24,203 nt of DNA from a virus, in IMG/VR virus record IMGVR_UViG_3300036835_000102, positions 1 through 24,203 of that record; one strand, written 5' to 3'. The notes under the pieces were generated by a model. The model had not been told where the DNA came from. It worked only from the letters and a program-made list of their open reading frames with translations, and ran no database searches. Numbering within the stretch: position 1 is the first letter of the stretch; the number at the start of each line of letters is the position of its first letter. Below, one piece after another: positions 6,801-12,842 of the stretch. Both the position numbers and the translations under genes were made by a program.

Positions 6801-7594
6801 ATTGTAAAGGCTGACCGATATTTAACATTAATCGACATCGAGTCATGCCCAACTATCGAATTAAGTTTAGTATTATCTTCAACCCTTGACAAATCACCAT
6901 CATGTTGAATTGCAACTAGCGGGTTGCCTTCAAAAGATTCCATGGCAAATGTTCCGCTACTACTAGTCAAAGCTTTAGCTTCAAACGTAGAAACGTAACC
7001 AGCAAATAACTTCTCTATTATACTAATTACAGTAGATTTTCCAGTTCCTGGTGGTCCGTAGAAAACCAAGAACTTTTGAATCCATCGAGAATCTCCTGAT
7101 ACAATTGCTCCAATTGCCCATTCTATTTTATCACGTTCATCTGGAGAATATAGAACACCGAGTAGTTCATCCCAAGCATCTGTTTTACCTGGTTCCAAAG
7201 AATATGCTAATCTTTTACTTACATAATCCTTCTTTTTAAGTTCTGTATTAGCAAATGTTATACATTCATCTAAAGGATGATAATTACCATTATCGGGTAG
7301 GTTCCTTACATATTTCTGGAACCGTTCCCAACTACCTGTACTGAAATCCCTGGTATAAAGTGGATCTATAATAATACCCTTAGCCCTAGAATTTTCAATA
7401 AATTCATGTAGTTCCTTATCTACGAGTCTACGGACATCAAATTCATCCTTAGACCACATTTTGGTATTATCATCCCACACAGCATAGAAGGCACCACCTC
7501 TGACCATTAAATCATCGAAATTATCCACAATCCAATCGGGGTATGCTTGTGGAACACCTTTAGCTTCTTTCACCTTAATCTTGTAGAAGTCCAC
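3833..7594 (-). CDS. SF3 helicase - AEP primase - family B DNA polymerase fusion
   Basis: This single 1253-residue chain appears to carry three replication activities. Domain 1 is a D5/SF3-type helicase with Walker A GPPGTGKST (180-188), an acidic Walker B-like AIQHDGD (D232, D234), sensor VIVGTNKP (271-278) and an arginine pair (R290, R291). Domain 2 is an archaeo-eukaryotic-type primase core with IDFD (D508, D510), SGKGLHLH (540-547), E566 and LTSG. Domain 3 is a family B polymerase with exonuclease DVE (D703, E705), GFNNRRYDN and YCVND for exo II/III, motif A DVASMHPTS (D942), motif B KIVINIVYG (K1012, N1016, Y1019) and motif C KTDS (D1068). All catalytic residues I looked for are present; motif C has Lys in place of the first Asp. 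The start is GTG, eight bases after GGGGG. Confidence 0.9.
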   Translation of the reverse strand: MDFYKIKVKEAKGVPQAYPDWIVDNFDDLMVRGGAFYAVWDDNTKMWSKDEFDVRRLVDKELHEFIENSRAKGIIIDPLYTRDFSTGSWERFQKYVRNLPDNGNYHPLDECITFANTELKKKDYVSKRLAYSLEPGKTDAWDELLGVLYSPDERDKIEWAIGAIVSGDSRWIQKFLVFYGPPGTGKSTVISIIEKLFAGYVSTFEAKALTSSSGTFAMESFEGNPLVAIQHDGDLSRVEDNTKLNSIVGHDSMSINVKYRSAFTIRPNAFVIVGTNKPVKISDAKAGNTRRLIDVHPTGVKIEPGRYHILVENVNYELGAIAYKCLHRYREMGKFYYENYIPTKMMMLTDTFYNFIEAYFDIFKSQNGIQLKYAWDLYKQYCEEANINKRLQYHEVRDELGSYFEEFKDRHFMGDKEYRSVYLGFKGLPEQGPTPFVPDTSYVIELADYDPVTHPSAFNNLYLDQPAQEAKPSGYPGYKWEKVKTTLNDIDPTTLHFVKIPEQHIVIDFDLVDEDGEKDLERNIQEASKLPPTYTELSKSGKGLHLHYIYAGDVHDLSSILDVGIEIKTLLGDSSLRRQLTKCNNLDVAVLTSGLPKKDRPMIETKSIQTERGLRELIERNLRKEIHPGTKPSIDFIHHILEESYENGLSYDIQDMRPVILAFAARSTNHALACIKTVQTMKFVGKNNMPEVEGNDKPLIFFDVEVYPNLFVVCWKYQGSPAVVRMINPKAEDIAPLLNQKLVGFNNRRYDNHILYARYMGYSLEELFDLSQRIIFQGTNIQNGLFGEAYNISYADIYDFSSKKQSLKRFQLELGIHHLELDLPWDQDVPEGVWEKVEEYCVNDVVATEAVFESRRQDFVARQILAELSGLSVNHTTQQHTAKIIFGDDKNPQSKFVYTDLSKMFPGYKFDGKESIYCDEVTGEGGYVYSEPGFYTQVALLDVASMHPTSIEQLNLFGPYTENFSALKEARMAIKHKDYDKARSLLNGRLAKFLEYAEDDPNGGEALAYALKIVINIVYGLTSARFDNQFRDIRNKDNIVAKRGALFMINLKHEIQDRGFIVAHIKTDSIKIPNATSDIIDYVIEFGRGYGYSFEHETTYEKFVLINDAVYVARVGDKWTAVGAQFQNPYVFKELFSHEELEFDDLCEVKSVTQGSMYLGGNDDPTDLSNLKHVGRAGSFMPVRYDGKSLWRVKDGKKYHVSGTKGYQWIERDVAKYRESIDDLHTDMDYFNKLKNDAIRSIERFVPFDELVS

Positions 7595-7610
7595 AAATAG
7601 CCCCCACTCT

Positions 7611-8153
7611 TTATAGTCTATTTTGATCTAACAAATAGTTATAAAATTGGTGCCATATTTCGATACGTCTTTGATCTCCGTACTTATGAGGATCACTAAT
7701 TGGTAATATACCACCCTCACCTTTTACGTTATACGTTCGCCAAATAAACGTATCAAGAATTATTTCAACATCATCAACCTTGAATTCTGAACCATCGTTC
7801 AATTCTTTAAGGCCCAGGTTATCTAGAAACTCCCAAAACCATACCCTTAACGGAACTTCAGTCATAAATTCTGCTCTTCTAGAAAATGCTATAAGCATTT
7901 CTAAAACTGAGCAACCTAACTCTCTTTTCCATTCTGGATCACGTGGTAAATCACATTCAAATATGAAATCGTCACGTAATTCTAATCCATCTGCAGCTCT
8001 GTTATCATCACCTATTAATAGCCATACAAATTCTGTAGTATGAAGAACGTTAAGTAGTTTCCAATATGTTAACGATGGAGTTCTTGGGTATTTATCCTGT
8101 ATAACTTTCGCACAGAGCCACTTAAAATATGCGTTTTCAAGAGGCCCATCCAT
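7611..8153 (-). CDS. Conserved phage protein of unknown function
   Basis: This 180-residue, tryptophan-rich, acidic protein begins MDGPLENAYFKWLCAKVI. Other blocks are SLTYWKLLNVLHTTEFVWLL, GDDNRAADGLELRDDF, GCSVLEMLIAFSRRAEF and WFWEFLDNLGLKELND. It has no signal peptide or clear membrane span. I recognise this set of blocks as a widespread phage hypothetical encoded beside the coiled-coil membrane protein at 8156-8956, but no function is known to me. The start codon lies two bases after the stop of that upstream gene, with AAGAAAG as a modest ribosome-binding site, so translation is probably coupled. It ends 16 bp before the polymerase start. Confidence 0.8.
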   Translation of the reverse strand: MDGPLENAYFKWLCAKVIQDKYPRTPSLTYWKLLNVLHTTEFVWLLIGDDNRAADGLELRDDFIFECDLPRDPEWKRELGCSVLEMLIAFSRRAEFMTEVPLRVWFWEFLDNLGLKELNDGSEFKVDDVEIILDTFIWRTYNVKGEGGILPISDPHKYGDQRRIEIWHQFYNYLLDQNRL

Positions 8154-8155
8154 AA

Positions 8156-8956
8156 TTATTCTTTCTTAAATTTTGGTACCCGACGAGCATGTTTAAATTC
8201 TTTAACTTCTGAATTAGGCGGAGTACCTAGAACTTCTGTTTGATAAAAACCATGGTCGACGATAATTTCATACTCAGCCTGCAAGTATTCATTTCTAACA
8301 TAACAAATGCTTGGATCCTTTGAGCCATGACCAAATATAATTTTACCAGCAACCTTTTCTGGATTGTAAACAGGCACATCTTGTTCATCGCACAAGATGT
8401 TATCCCCTTCATAATAAGTTAATGATGATTGACTGAAATCCATTTCGTTAGAGAAATATTCATCTCTATGGATTATGTATGGATGATCCGGGCTACGAGT
8501 TTTACATTCTTCATCATAGTCCCAGTCATCATCGTCGTCTGGGAACACATTTATCACAATATTTTCGTTTTCTTTGATATTGGCCGGAGCCACAGTTATT
8601 TTTCGTTTTTCATTACTTGGATGGGTTTTTACTGATTCTTCTATTGAATCTTCTATTGCTCTATCTACTGCTTCAGAATCATTTTTCCAATCTAATAGAA
8701 ATTTACCAGCTTCCTTAAGTTCTCTGATTACAATAATTGATTGTTGAATCTGCTGATTAAATTCCCGATCCATCTCAACTCTTTTGAAATCGAGCTGAAG
8801 TTGCTCAGATTCCATCTCTTCAATTTTAAGTTTTGATTCCTCGAGTTGAGTGGTTGTTCTGCGTTTTGCTAGGAAATATCCAACACCGACACCGGCACCA
8901 AATCCTGCAATGCCGATGCCAGTTTGGATAACCCAGCCCTTGAGTTGTATTCTCAC
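8156..8956 (-). CDS. Membrane-anchored coiled-coil phage protein
   Basis: This 266-residue protein has an N-terminal transmembrane segment (about 8-30, glycine-rich GIGIAGFGAGVGVGYFLAK) followed by a charged coiled coil (about 33-95). A very acidic linker (DDDDDWDYDEE) comes next, then a globular C-terminal block starting HPYIIHRDEYFSNEMD and including LTYYEGDNILCDE and FGHGSKDPSICYVRNE. The C-terminal block is a conserved phage motif set that I recognise but cannot assign a function. The start is GTG at 8956, four bases after TGGAGG. It lies between the DUF6353-like protein and the 180-residue protein in a compact operon. The topology suggests a protein anchored in the host membrane with a cytoplasmic rod and head. 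Confidence 0.8.
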   Translation of the reverse strand: MRIQLKGWVIQTGIGIAGFGAGVGVGYFLAKRRTTTQLEESKLKIEEMESEQLQLDFKRVEMDREFNQQIQQSIIVIRELKEAGKFLLDWKNDSEAVDRAIEDSIEESVKTHPSNEKRKITVAPANIKENENIVINVFPDDDDDWDYDEECKTRSPDHPYIIHRDEYFSNEMDFSQSSLTYYEGDNILCDEQDVPVYNPEKVAGKIIFGHGSKDPSICYVRNEYLQAEYEIIVDHGFYQTEVLGTPPNSEVKEFKHARRVPKFKKE

Positions 8957-8968
8957 AAGGCCTCCATT

Positions 8969-9868
8969 CTAAATTTTATCGTAAATGATTCCATCAACGT
9001 TAAAATCAAGCAATATACTTTGCTCAGACCCGTTTACAAATCTAGAATTAAAGGCCTCAAATATACCAAAATCGATATAACCATCTCCATCGCCATCAAG
9101 CAGCCATCCGACAACTGATCCGGCTCTGGATCGTTCAATTCCCAACCCATCGTATACTTCATTCAAAAATACATGTCCATAAGCTCTAAGCCTATGATTG
9201 AAATAATTTTGCTGACATTGAACAAATATACGATTATATTCTGGATCTCGCTCCCAATGCCGAGAATATTCGTCAAAGAATTTTGCATATGGGGAATATT
9301 TATTTGGATCAGCAACTTTCACCAAAAATTCATTTCCCTCAGCATCTTTAGCTATCTCAGTTTTAGTGGCATGATAAATTTCGAGCTCTTTATCAGCGCC
9401 AATTTCAGCACGAACTCGATCCCGATAATCAGAATATGCCTTTTCAACAGCAGCATAAGCTGCCATCAATGCACTATTACGACGAACTAACGTTATGTGT
9501 GAATTAGTTAGCAATCCAATTGAAGCGGCTCCAATAAGAACCGACGGACCATAAAGCTTAACGATTCGAAGACTTGCCCGTCCGTAAACATAAAGTGTCT
9601 TAACATGTTCTGCAACTACTTCATCCGTAACAACTTCAGTAGTTAATTCTGGATGATTAGATTTATTAACTTGAGGCTTTAATACCTGAATATCTTTTTG
9701 AATTTCGTCAAGGGTGGCAGAAAGTTTCAATGTTGCACGGCAAGCTAAAACGGTACTTGCCACGGTTCCTGCTATTCCTGCTGCAAAGAAGATATGTGGT
9801 GAATTCTTTTTTGCGATTAACAATTGCCTACTAAGTTTACCAACTACTGATGCTGGTACTAGTTTCAT
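8969..9868 (-). CDS. DUF6353-like membrane protein, paralog 1
   Basis: This 299-residue protein has two likely membrane segments: about 25-45 (SPHIFFAAGIAGTVASTVLA) and about 105-130 (YGPSVLIGAASIGLLTNSHI). A helical region with KAYSDYRDRVRAEIG follows, then a C-terminal soluble domain. The arrangement and blocks match the phage DUF6353 group; a second, diverged copy is at 11319-12074. A loop in the C-terminal domain, DGDGDGYIDFG, resembles a calcium-binding EF-hand loop but lacks the usual Glu at position 12. The start has GGAGG nine bases upstream, overlapping the end of the preceding gene. Function is unknown. Membrane location during infection or in virion assembly is an inference. Confidence 0.75.
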   Translation of the reverse strand: MKLVPASVVGKLSRQLLIAKKNSPHIFFAAGIAGTVASTVLACRATLKLSATLDEIQKDIQVLKPQVNKSNHPELTTEVVTDEVVAEHVKTLYVYGRASLRIVKLYGPSVLIGAASIGLLTNSHITLVRRNSALMAAYAAVEKAYSDYRDRVRAEIGADKELEIYHATKTEIAKDAEGNEFLVKVADPNKYSPYAKFFDEYSRHWERDPEYNRIFVQCQQNYFNHRLRAYGHVFLNEVYDGLGIERSRAGSVVGWLLDGDGDGYIDFGIFEAFNSRFVNGSEQSILLDFNVDGIIYDKI

Positions 9869-9869
9869 G

Positions 9870-10511
9870 TTATACAGCCTCCAATGGCGGAAGATCGATC
9901 AAATACCCATCACGAACTTGACGAACTTCAACATTATTCAAATATGTCCAACCCCATTTATTATCTACATGCTGAGTTGGCCAGCCAAGCAAATCGTATA
10001 AATCAGCTAATGAAGCAACTTCATATTTCTCAATAATATCAAGAAGTCTTTCTACTACCAATTCAGCATCTGATCTCTGAGCTAAAACAATATCGTTATG
10101 TTCACGTCTTTCTCGTCTATAGGGATTCGGTTGATCTGGTAAATTAGCCCTATATCTTGGATCTCTAGGATCTCTAGGATAATCTGCATAAGTAGGTCTT
10201 GATAGAGGGCTATTATAAGATACTCTTGGGCGATAATCTACTGGCCTATTACGACGATACATAGACTCGCCATATACGGCACGTCTTGCCCCTGCTGTTA
10301 TCCCATCTACAAGTGCATCTCTTAAGGCTGGAAGAATTACATCTGCAGTTACGAATCTTGCAGACGATTTAAAATCTCCACCGAAGAATATCTCTTTGAA
10401 TTTCCGTCCAATAGATTTGGGTTTTTGGATAGCCTCTCCGGTAACAACCTTTTCGATTTGTTTTTCAGGTCTAATATTTTTCTCTTTATTCGGGTTACCT
10501 TGATAATCCAT
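9870..10511 (-). CDS. Conserved basic phage protein of unknown function
   Basis: This 213-residue protein has three parts. The first is a basic, disordered N-terminus (1-50). The second is a helical block (about 52-80, FVTADVILPALRDALVDGIT). The third is a Pro/Arg/Tyr-rich low-complexity middle (YRRNRPVDYRPRVSYNSPL..DPRDPRYRA), and a folded C-terminus follows with LLDIIEKYEVASLADLYDLLG. The block VILPALRDALVDGI...AVYGES is a pattern I have seen in gut and Gram-positive phages directly downstream of the chaperone-like gene, always without a function. It starts two bases after the previous stop with no clear Shine-Dalgarno, so it probably depends on coupling. Confidence 0.75.
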   Translation of the reverse strand: MDYQGNPNKEKNIRPEKQIEKVVTGEAIQKPKSIGRKFKEIFFGGDFKSSARFVTADVILPALRDALVDGITAGARRAVYGESMYRRNRPVDYRPRVSYNSPLSRPTYADYPRDPRDPRYRANLPDQPNPYRRERREHNDIVLAQRSDAELVVERLLDIIEKYEVASLADLYDLLGWPTQHVDNKWGWTYLNNVEVRQVRDGYLIDLPPLEAV

Positions 10512-10512
10512 T

Positions 10513-10941
10513 TTATACCCGTGGGACTGAAGGCATCACATCCGGTGTAGAACCGTTTTGAGCCTTCTCCAACTCCTTTGCAAAATCTTTAGGGACTATT
10601 CCATTAACAAAAGCTGCCGCAGAGTTTTCATTTGTGGCAAGCTCCATAAACAATGCGTCGTAAGCCGCCGTTTGAGAAAACTCTTCTCTTAGCGCATCGC
10701 TCTTAACAAAACGCCTACCATCATCTGACTTAATACCATACGACAAAAGAACAATGTTCTTGAACTCGGCTATCAACTGCTTATGATCTTGTGCCTTGAT
10801 AATCCTCTGGAGAGCTTCTTTCAAACCTTCTTTGTAATTCACCTCAAGTTCTACAAGTTCACTCTTTGTAAGATTGAAGTAAAACGTCTCGGTTACTTTC
10901 TCTCCGTCAAAATCCTCATATGTAACGTCTCGCTTGAACAT
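10513..10941 (-). CDS. Tail-assembly-chaperone-like protein
   Basis: This 142-residue protein begins MFKRDVTYEDFDGEKVTETFYFNLTKSELV. It continues with an amphipathic helical region (EGLKEALQRIIKAQDHK), then LSYGIKSDDGRRFVKSDALREEF and MELATNENSAAAFVNGIVP. These blocks match siphophage proteins usually annotated as tail assembly chaperones, which bind the tape measure during tail building. Such genes normally sit between the major tail protein and the tape measure and are extended by a -1 frameshift. Here the gene lies about 6 kb downstream of the tape measure, and I see no slippery sequence or extended overlapping frame. The ribosome-binding site is GCGAGG four bases upstream. The name rests on recognition of the blocks, not on context. 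Confidence 0.6.
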   Translation of the reverse strand: MFKRDVTYEDFDGEKVTETFYFNLTKSELVELEVNYKEGLKEALQRIIKAQDHKQLIAEFKNIVLLSYGIKSDDGRRFVKSDALREEFSQTAAYDALFMELATNENSAAAFVNGIVPKDFAKELEKAQNGSTPDVMPSVPRV

Positions 10942-10960
10942 TTTACCTCGCTAGTAAAGA

Positions 10961-10993
10961 AAAAGGAAAGAGCCCGTTTGGGCTCCGTCCTTT
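10961..10993 (-). terminator. Intrinsic terminator ahead of the replication operon
   Basis: The minus strand carries a GAGCCC-(4-nt loop)-GGGCTC stem extended by AAAGGA/TCCTTT and followed by TTTCCTTTTTC. It overlaps the stop codon of the 55-residue microprotein gene and sits 20 bp before the chaperone-like gene. No new promoter is visible between it and that gene, so some read-through seems required. Confidence 0.75.
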
Positions 10994-11160
10994 CATTGAG
11001 TTACTGTTACAAGTTTCTTATTTTTGATACAATCAAGAACTGACACGTATGCCTTATTCGTCAGTTGTTGTGCTGCAAAGCCGACAATTGTGCCGACAAC
11101 GAGCATTCCAACTTGATGCTTCATAGGCAACGCGTTTATATCGTTCTTTTTAACCATCAT
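10993..11160 (-). CDS. 55-residue membrane microprotein
   Basis: This ORF starts at ATG 11160, five bases after AAGGAG, and ends TGA. The product begins MMVKKNDINALPMKHQVG, then has one hydrophobic segment (about 17-30, VGMLVVGTIVGFAA) and a polar tail with NKAYVSVLDCIKNKK. It lies 20 bp downstream of copy B of the 29-bp promoter-like element and directly before an intrinsic terminator. It therefore looks like a complete one-gene transcription unit. Its layout (short basic start, glycine-containing TM, short tail) resembles the products at 13378-13605 and 13698-13907. Function is unknown. Confidence 0.7.
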   Translation of the reverse strand: MMVKKNDINALPMKHQVGMLVVGTIVGFAAQQLTNKAYVSVLDCIKNKKLVTVTQ

Positions 11161-11180
11161 AATTACTCCTTAAATAGGTC

Positions 11181-11209
11181 TCTCATTATAATGGTTGTAA
11201 TTCTTGCGA
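11181..11209 (-). promoter_or_regulatory. 29-bp promoter-like element, copy B
   Basis: Read on the minus strand it starts TCGCAAGAATTACAAC and ends ATTATAATGAGA. The TATAAT core, a purine start region and AAGGAG follow at natural spacing, with the ATG of the 55-residue gene 20 bp beyond the element. This layout fits a -10 box with an unusual upstream recognition block. Confidence 0.7.
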
Positions 11210-11216
11210 CCTACTC

Positions 11217-11306
11217 CTAATCCCTCAAATTCTCCCAAATGGCGAGACCCAAAGCAGCCAAGATGAGAGTAATGATGACAATAATAGCCTTCGTCTTATT
11301 ATTCAT
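11217..11306 (-). CDS. 29-residue membrane microprotein
   Basis: This short ORF starts at ATG 11306 with AAAGGA eight bases upstream and ends TAG at 11217, eight bases before copy B of the 29-bp element. The product begins MNNKTK and is then one continuous hydrophobic segment (about 7-24, AIIVIITLILAALGLAIW) with a short charged end (ENLRD). This is a typical single-pass membrane microprotein. It starts 12 bp after the end of the DUF6353-like gene at 11319 and is probably co-transcribed with it. Function is unknown; phage microproteins of this shape include holin-like and inner-membrane regulators. Confidence 0.6.
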   Translation of the reverse strand: MNNKTKAIIVIITLILAALGLAIWENLRD

Positions 11307-11318
11307 GACAAATATCCT

Positions 11319-12074
11319 TTACAGAGTCTTTGTGTAATTATACTCAAATGTGATACATGGACGCCCATCTTCAGACAACGTCGTTGAGAATATGAGCTCC
11401 ATTAACTTGTCTGATGTCCAACCGATATTATTAGATGCAGTAGTCGGTGCGAGTCCTATCATGTAATAGAAATCGTCTAGTGTAGCGTAATCATGTTTTA
11501 ATAACTTAGAATTTAAATCGTTCTGAGCCCTCCTTAACTTTTCCATATCACAAGCGAAATATCGCATCGTGAATAATTCACAGCATAAAACGTTACCGGG
11601 GCCTGTTACCAAAACGTCCTGAGACGGTGGAGGATTCTTTGTTACCTGTTCGGCGACCACCTTATCTCGAATGGACTGATCCTTACGAACACCGAACTCC
11701 TCAATGACTTTGTCTCGATATTCAGAATATGCTCGTTCTGTGAAAGCGAGTGCAGCATGAGCGGCGATGGTCTTTTGGGCCTCCATTCGCTTAGCACCAA
11801 TGATGCACACAATTGTAGAAACGGTGGAAATTGTCGACGGAATATAGAGTTTCCATACAAGTCTTGTTCGATCCTTTAGACGTTCCTTTGGATTAATAGC
11901 GGGAGCATTATTTTCTTCATACTCCCGTATAGTATTAGCTGCATCGAACGAAGCCTTACCTACCAAAAATGCAGTAGTTAATGTCCCAACGCCAGCAGCA
12001 ACAGAGAAAATAAGAGGGGAATTAGCCTTTATTGTCTTTAACAAGCTTCCACTGAATTGAGACAATTTATTCAT
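11319..12074 (-). CDS. DUF6353-like membrane protein, paralog 2
   Basis: This 251-residue protein has two likely membrane segments: about 20-45 (NSPLIFSVAAGVGTLTTAFLVG) and about 75-98 (LYIPSTISTVSTIVCIIGA). A helical stretch HAALAFTERAYSEYRDKVIEEFG follows; the same FTERAYSEYRDKV/VEKAYSDYRDRV block is in the protein at 8969-9868. The C-terminal soluble domain has DDFYYMIGLAP. The frame extends to an ATG at 12134, but the ATG at 12074 overlaps the stop of the 46-residue microprotein as ATGA. I choose it because the protein then begins just before the first membrane segment, as in the paralog. The gene is the second cistron behind copy C of the element. Function is unknown. Confidence 0.75.
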   Translation of the reverse strand: MNKLSQFSGSLLKTIKANSPLIFSVAAGVGTLTTAFLVGKASFDAANTIREYEENNAPAINPKERLKDRTRLVWKLYIPSTISTVSTIVCIIGAKRMEAQKTIAAHAALAFTERAYSEYRDKVIEEFGVRKDQSIRDKVVAEQVTKNPPPSQDVLVTGPGNVLCCELFTMRYFACDMEKLRRAQNDLNSKLLKHDYATLDDFYYMIGLAPTTASNNIGWTSDKLMELIFSTTLSEDGRPCITFEYNYTKTL

Positions 12075-12211
12075 CGTGCTTTTCGCATCTCCCTTACAAA
12101 CACCCAAATCAACCAGAACCCTGACGTTATGCAAGTCATGAACACGTCAAGCATGAACTTCCAGAATCCGTAACTCTTACGCTTTGGATAAACATAATAA
12201 TTAGTTGTCAT
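12071..12211 (-). CDS. 46-residue membrane microprotein
   Basis: This ORF starts at ATG 12211 after AAAAGGAG (five-base spacing) and ends TGA, overlapping the start of the DUF6353-like gene. The product begins MTTNYYVYPKRKSYGFWKF, continues as one aromatic hydrophobic segment (about 20-38, MLDVFMTCITSGFWLIWVF) and ends in a basic tail (VREMRKAR). It is the first gene after a leader of about 140 nt that contains three identical hairpin repeats (12257-12339) and copy C of the promoter-like element. Tight coupling to a larger membrane protein suggests that the two act together. Function is unknown. Confidence 0.65.
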   Translation of the reverse strand: MTTNYYVYPKRKSYGFWKFMLDVFMTCITSGFWLIWVFVREMRKAR

Positions 12212-12256
12212 TATTCTCCTTTTAAAAAATTAGATGAGAAGATACATTGTTCTAAT

Positions 12257-12339
12257 GTCCTCGTAGTCGAGATTTTCACTAGAATTAGGTGTCCTCGTAG
12301 TCGAGATTTTTCACCGCAATGTCCTCGTAGTCGAGATTT
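12257..12339 (-). repeat. Three identical hairpin-forming direct repeats in a leader
   Basis: A 19-bp unit (plus strand GTCCTCGTAGTCGAGATTT) occurs three times, at 12257-12275, 12291-12309 and 12321-12339, with unrelated spacers of 15 and 11 bp. Each unit contains CTCG-TAGT-CGAG, a 4-bp stem with a 4-nt loop, so the transcript would hold three small hairpins in a row. They lie between the promoter-like element (12353-12381) and the microprotein start (12211). The spacers are too short for a CRISPR array. Protein-binding operators or an RNA-level switch are likelier. Confidence 0.8.
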
Positions 12340-12352
12340 ACATTGACTATCC

Positions 12353-12381
12353 TCTCATTATAAGCGTTGTAATTTTTGCGA
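12353..12381 (-). promoter_or_regulatory. 29-bp promoter-like element, copy C
   Basis: The minus-strand copy starts TCGCAAAAATTACAACG and ends CTTATAATGAGA. It follows directly on a terminator (12385-12416) and would transcribe the three-hairpin leader, the 46-residue microprotein and the DUF6353-like gene. Confidence 0.7.
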
Positions 12382-12384
12382 ACT

Positions 12385-12416
12385 GAAAAAAGGAGAACCA
12401 TTGCTGACTCTCCTTT
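12385..12416 (-). terminator. Intrinsic terminator with GGAGA/TCTCC stem
   Basis: On the minus strand an 8-bp perfect stem (AAAGGAGA with TCTCCTTT) is followed by a run of T residues. It begins seven bases after the stop of the NUMOD1-like gene at 12423 and lies next to promoter copy C. Its stem and loop (GCTGACTCTC) resemble the terminator at 13660-13687. Confidence 0.8.
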
Positions 12417-12422
12417 AATGTT

Positions 12423-12824
12423 TCATTGTGAAATAGCAACACGCTCGAAATGCATACCGTCAACATTCGGTATTTTTCCTGTTAAATGTTTTGACAGAAA
12501 CGTTTCTGAAATGTTGAAAACTCGAGCAGCTTCTCGTTGTGAAGAGAAATATTCGTTGGTATCTAAATTTCTAATCAAGTACCCGGGTCGTCCTTTTCCA
12601 AATTTATTAGAAACATTAACTAGATTCGTTTGCTTAGACAAAAAACATAGAGGCCGCATGGTGACCGAAGTATCTGCAGTTTTCAGTCCATAGGGCTCTG
12701 TTTGAAATCCCTCATAACGTCCTCTCATTATAAGCGTTGTAAAAGTTGCGACCCCTATTCCTGTGGCAACACAAGAATAAATGGTTTTATGTCTTTTAAT
12801 ATGTTCTCTTATTTTATTATCCAT
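12423..12824 (-). CDS. Membrane-anchored NUMOD1/HTH-like protein, paralog 2
   Basis: This 133-residue protein has the same length and order as the product at 1286-1687. It has a basic start (MDNKIREHIKRHKTIY), one transmembrane segment (about 15-32, ending TTLIMRG), a linker, and a NUMOD1-like helix-turn-helix (about 92-116, SQREAARVFNISETFLSKHL). Two promoter-like elements (copies E and F) lie upstream, and a third (copy D, 12723-12751) is inside the gene, encoding VATFTTLIMR. The Shine-Dalgarno is AAAGGAGG. Its leader holds two consecutive hairpins and a T-rich run just before the ribosome-binding site, so transcription attenuation or RBS masking is possible. A terminator follows. A DNA-binding role, held at the membrane, is an inference from the HTH. 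Confidence 0.75.
   Translation of the reverse strand: MDNKIREHIKRHKTIYSCVATGIGVATFTTLIMRGRYEGFQTEPYGLKTADTSVTMRPLCFLSKQTNLVNVSNKFGKGRPGYLIRNLDTNEYFSSQREAARVFNISETFLSKHLTGKIPNVDGMHFERVAISQ
12723..12751 (-). promoter_or_regulatory. 29-bp promoter-like element, copy D (inside a coding region)
   Basis: The minus-strand copy reads TCGCAACTTTTACAACG then CTTATAATGAGA. It is in frame within the NUMOD1-like gene and encodes VATFTTLIMR. Six bases after a GAGAGGA, an ATG just downstream opens only a ten-codon frame, so an internal promoter would have no obvious product. Confidence 0.55.
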
Positions 12825-12842
12825 TATCCTCCTTTAAAAATT

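Noticed and set aside
12257-12339. Mini CRISPR array
   Set aside because: Only three repeats of 19 bp with 11- and 15-bp spacers, no leader and no cas genes; spacers are too short to be protospacers.
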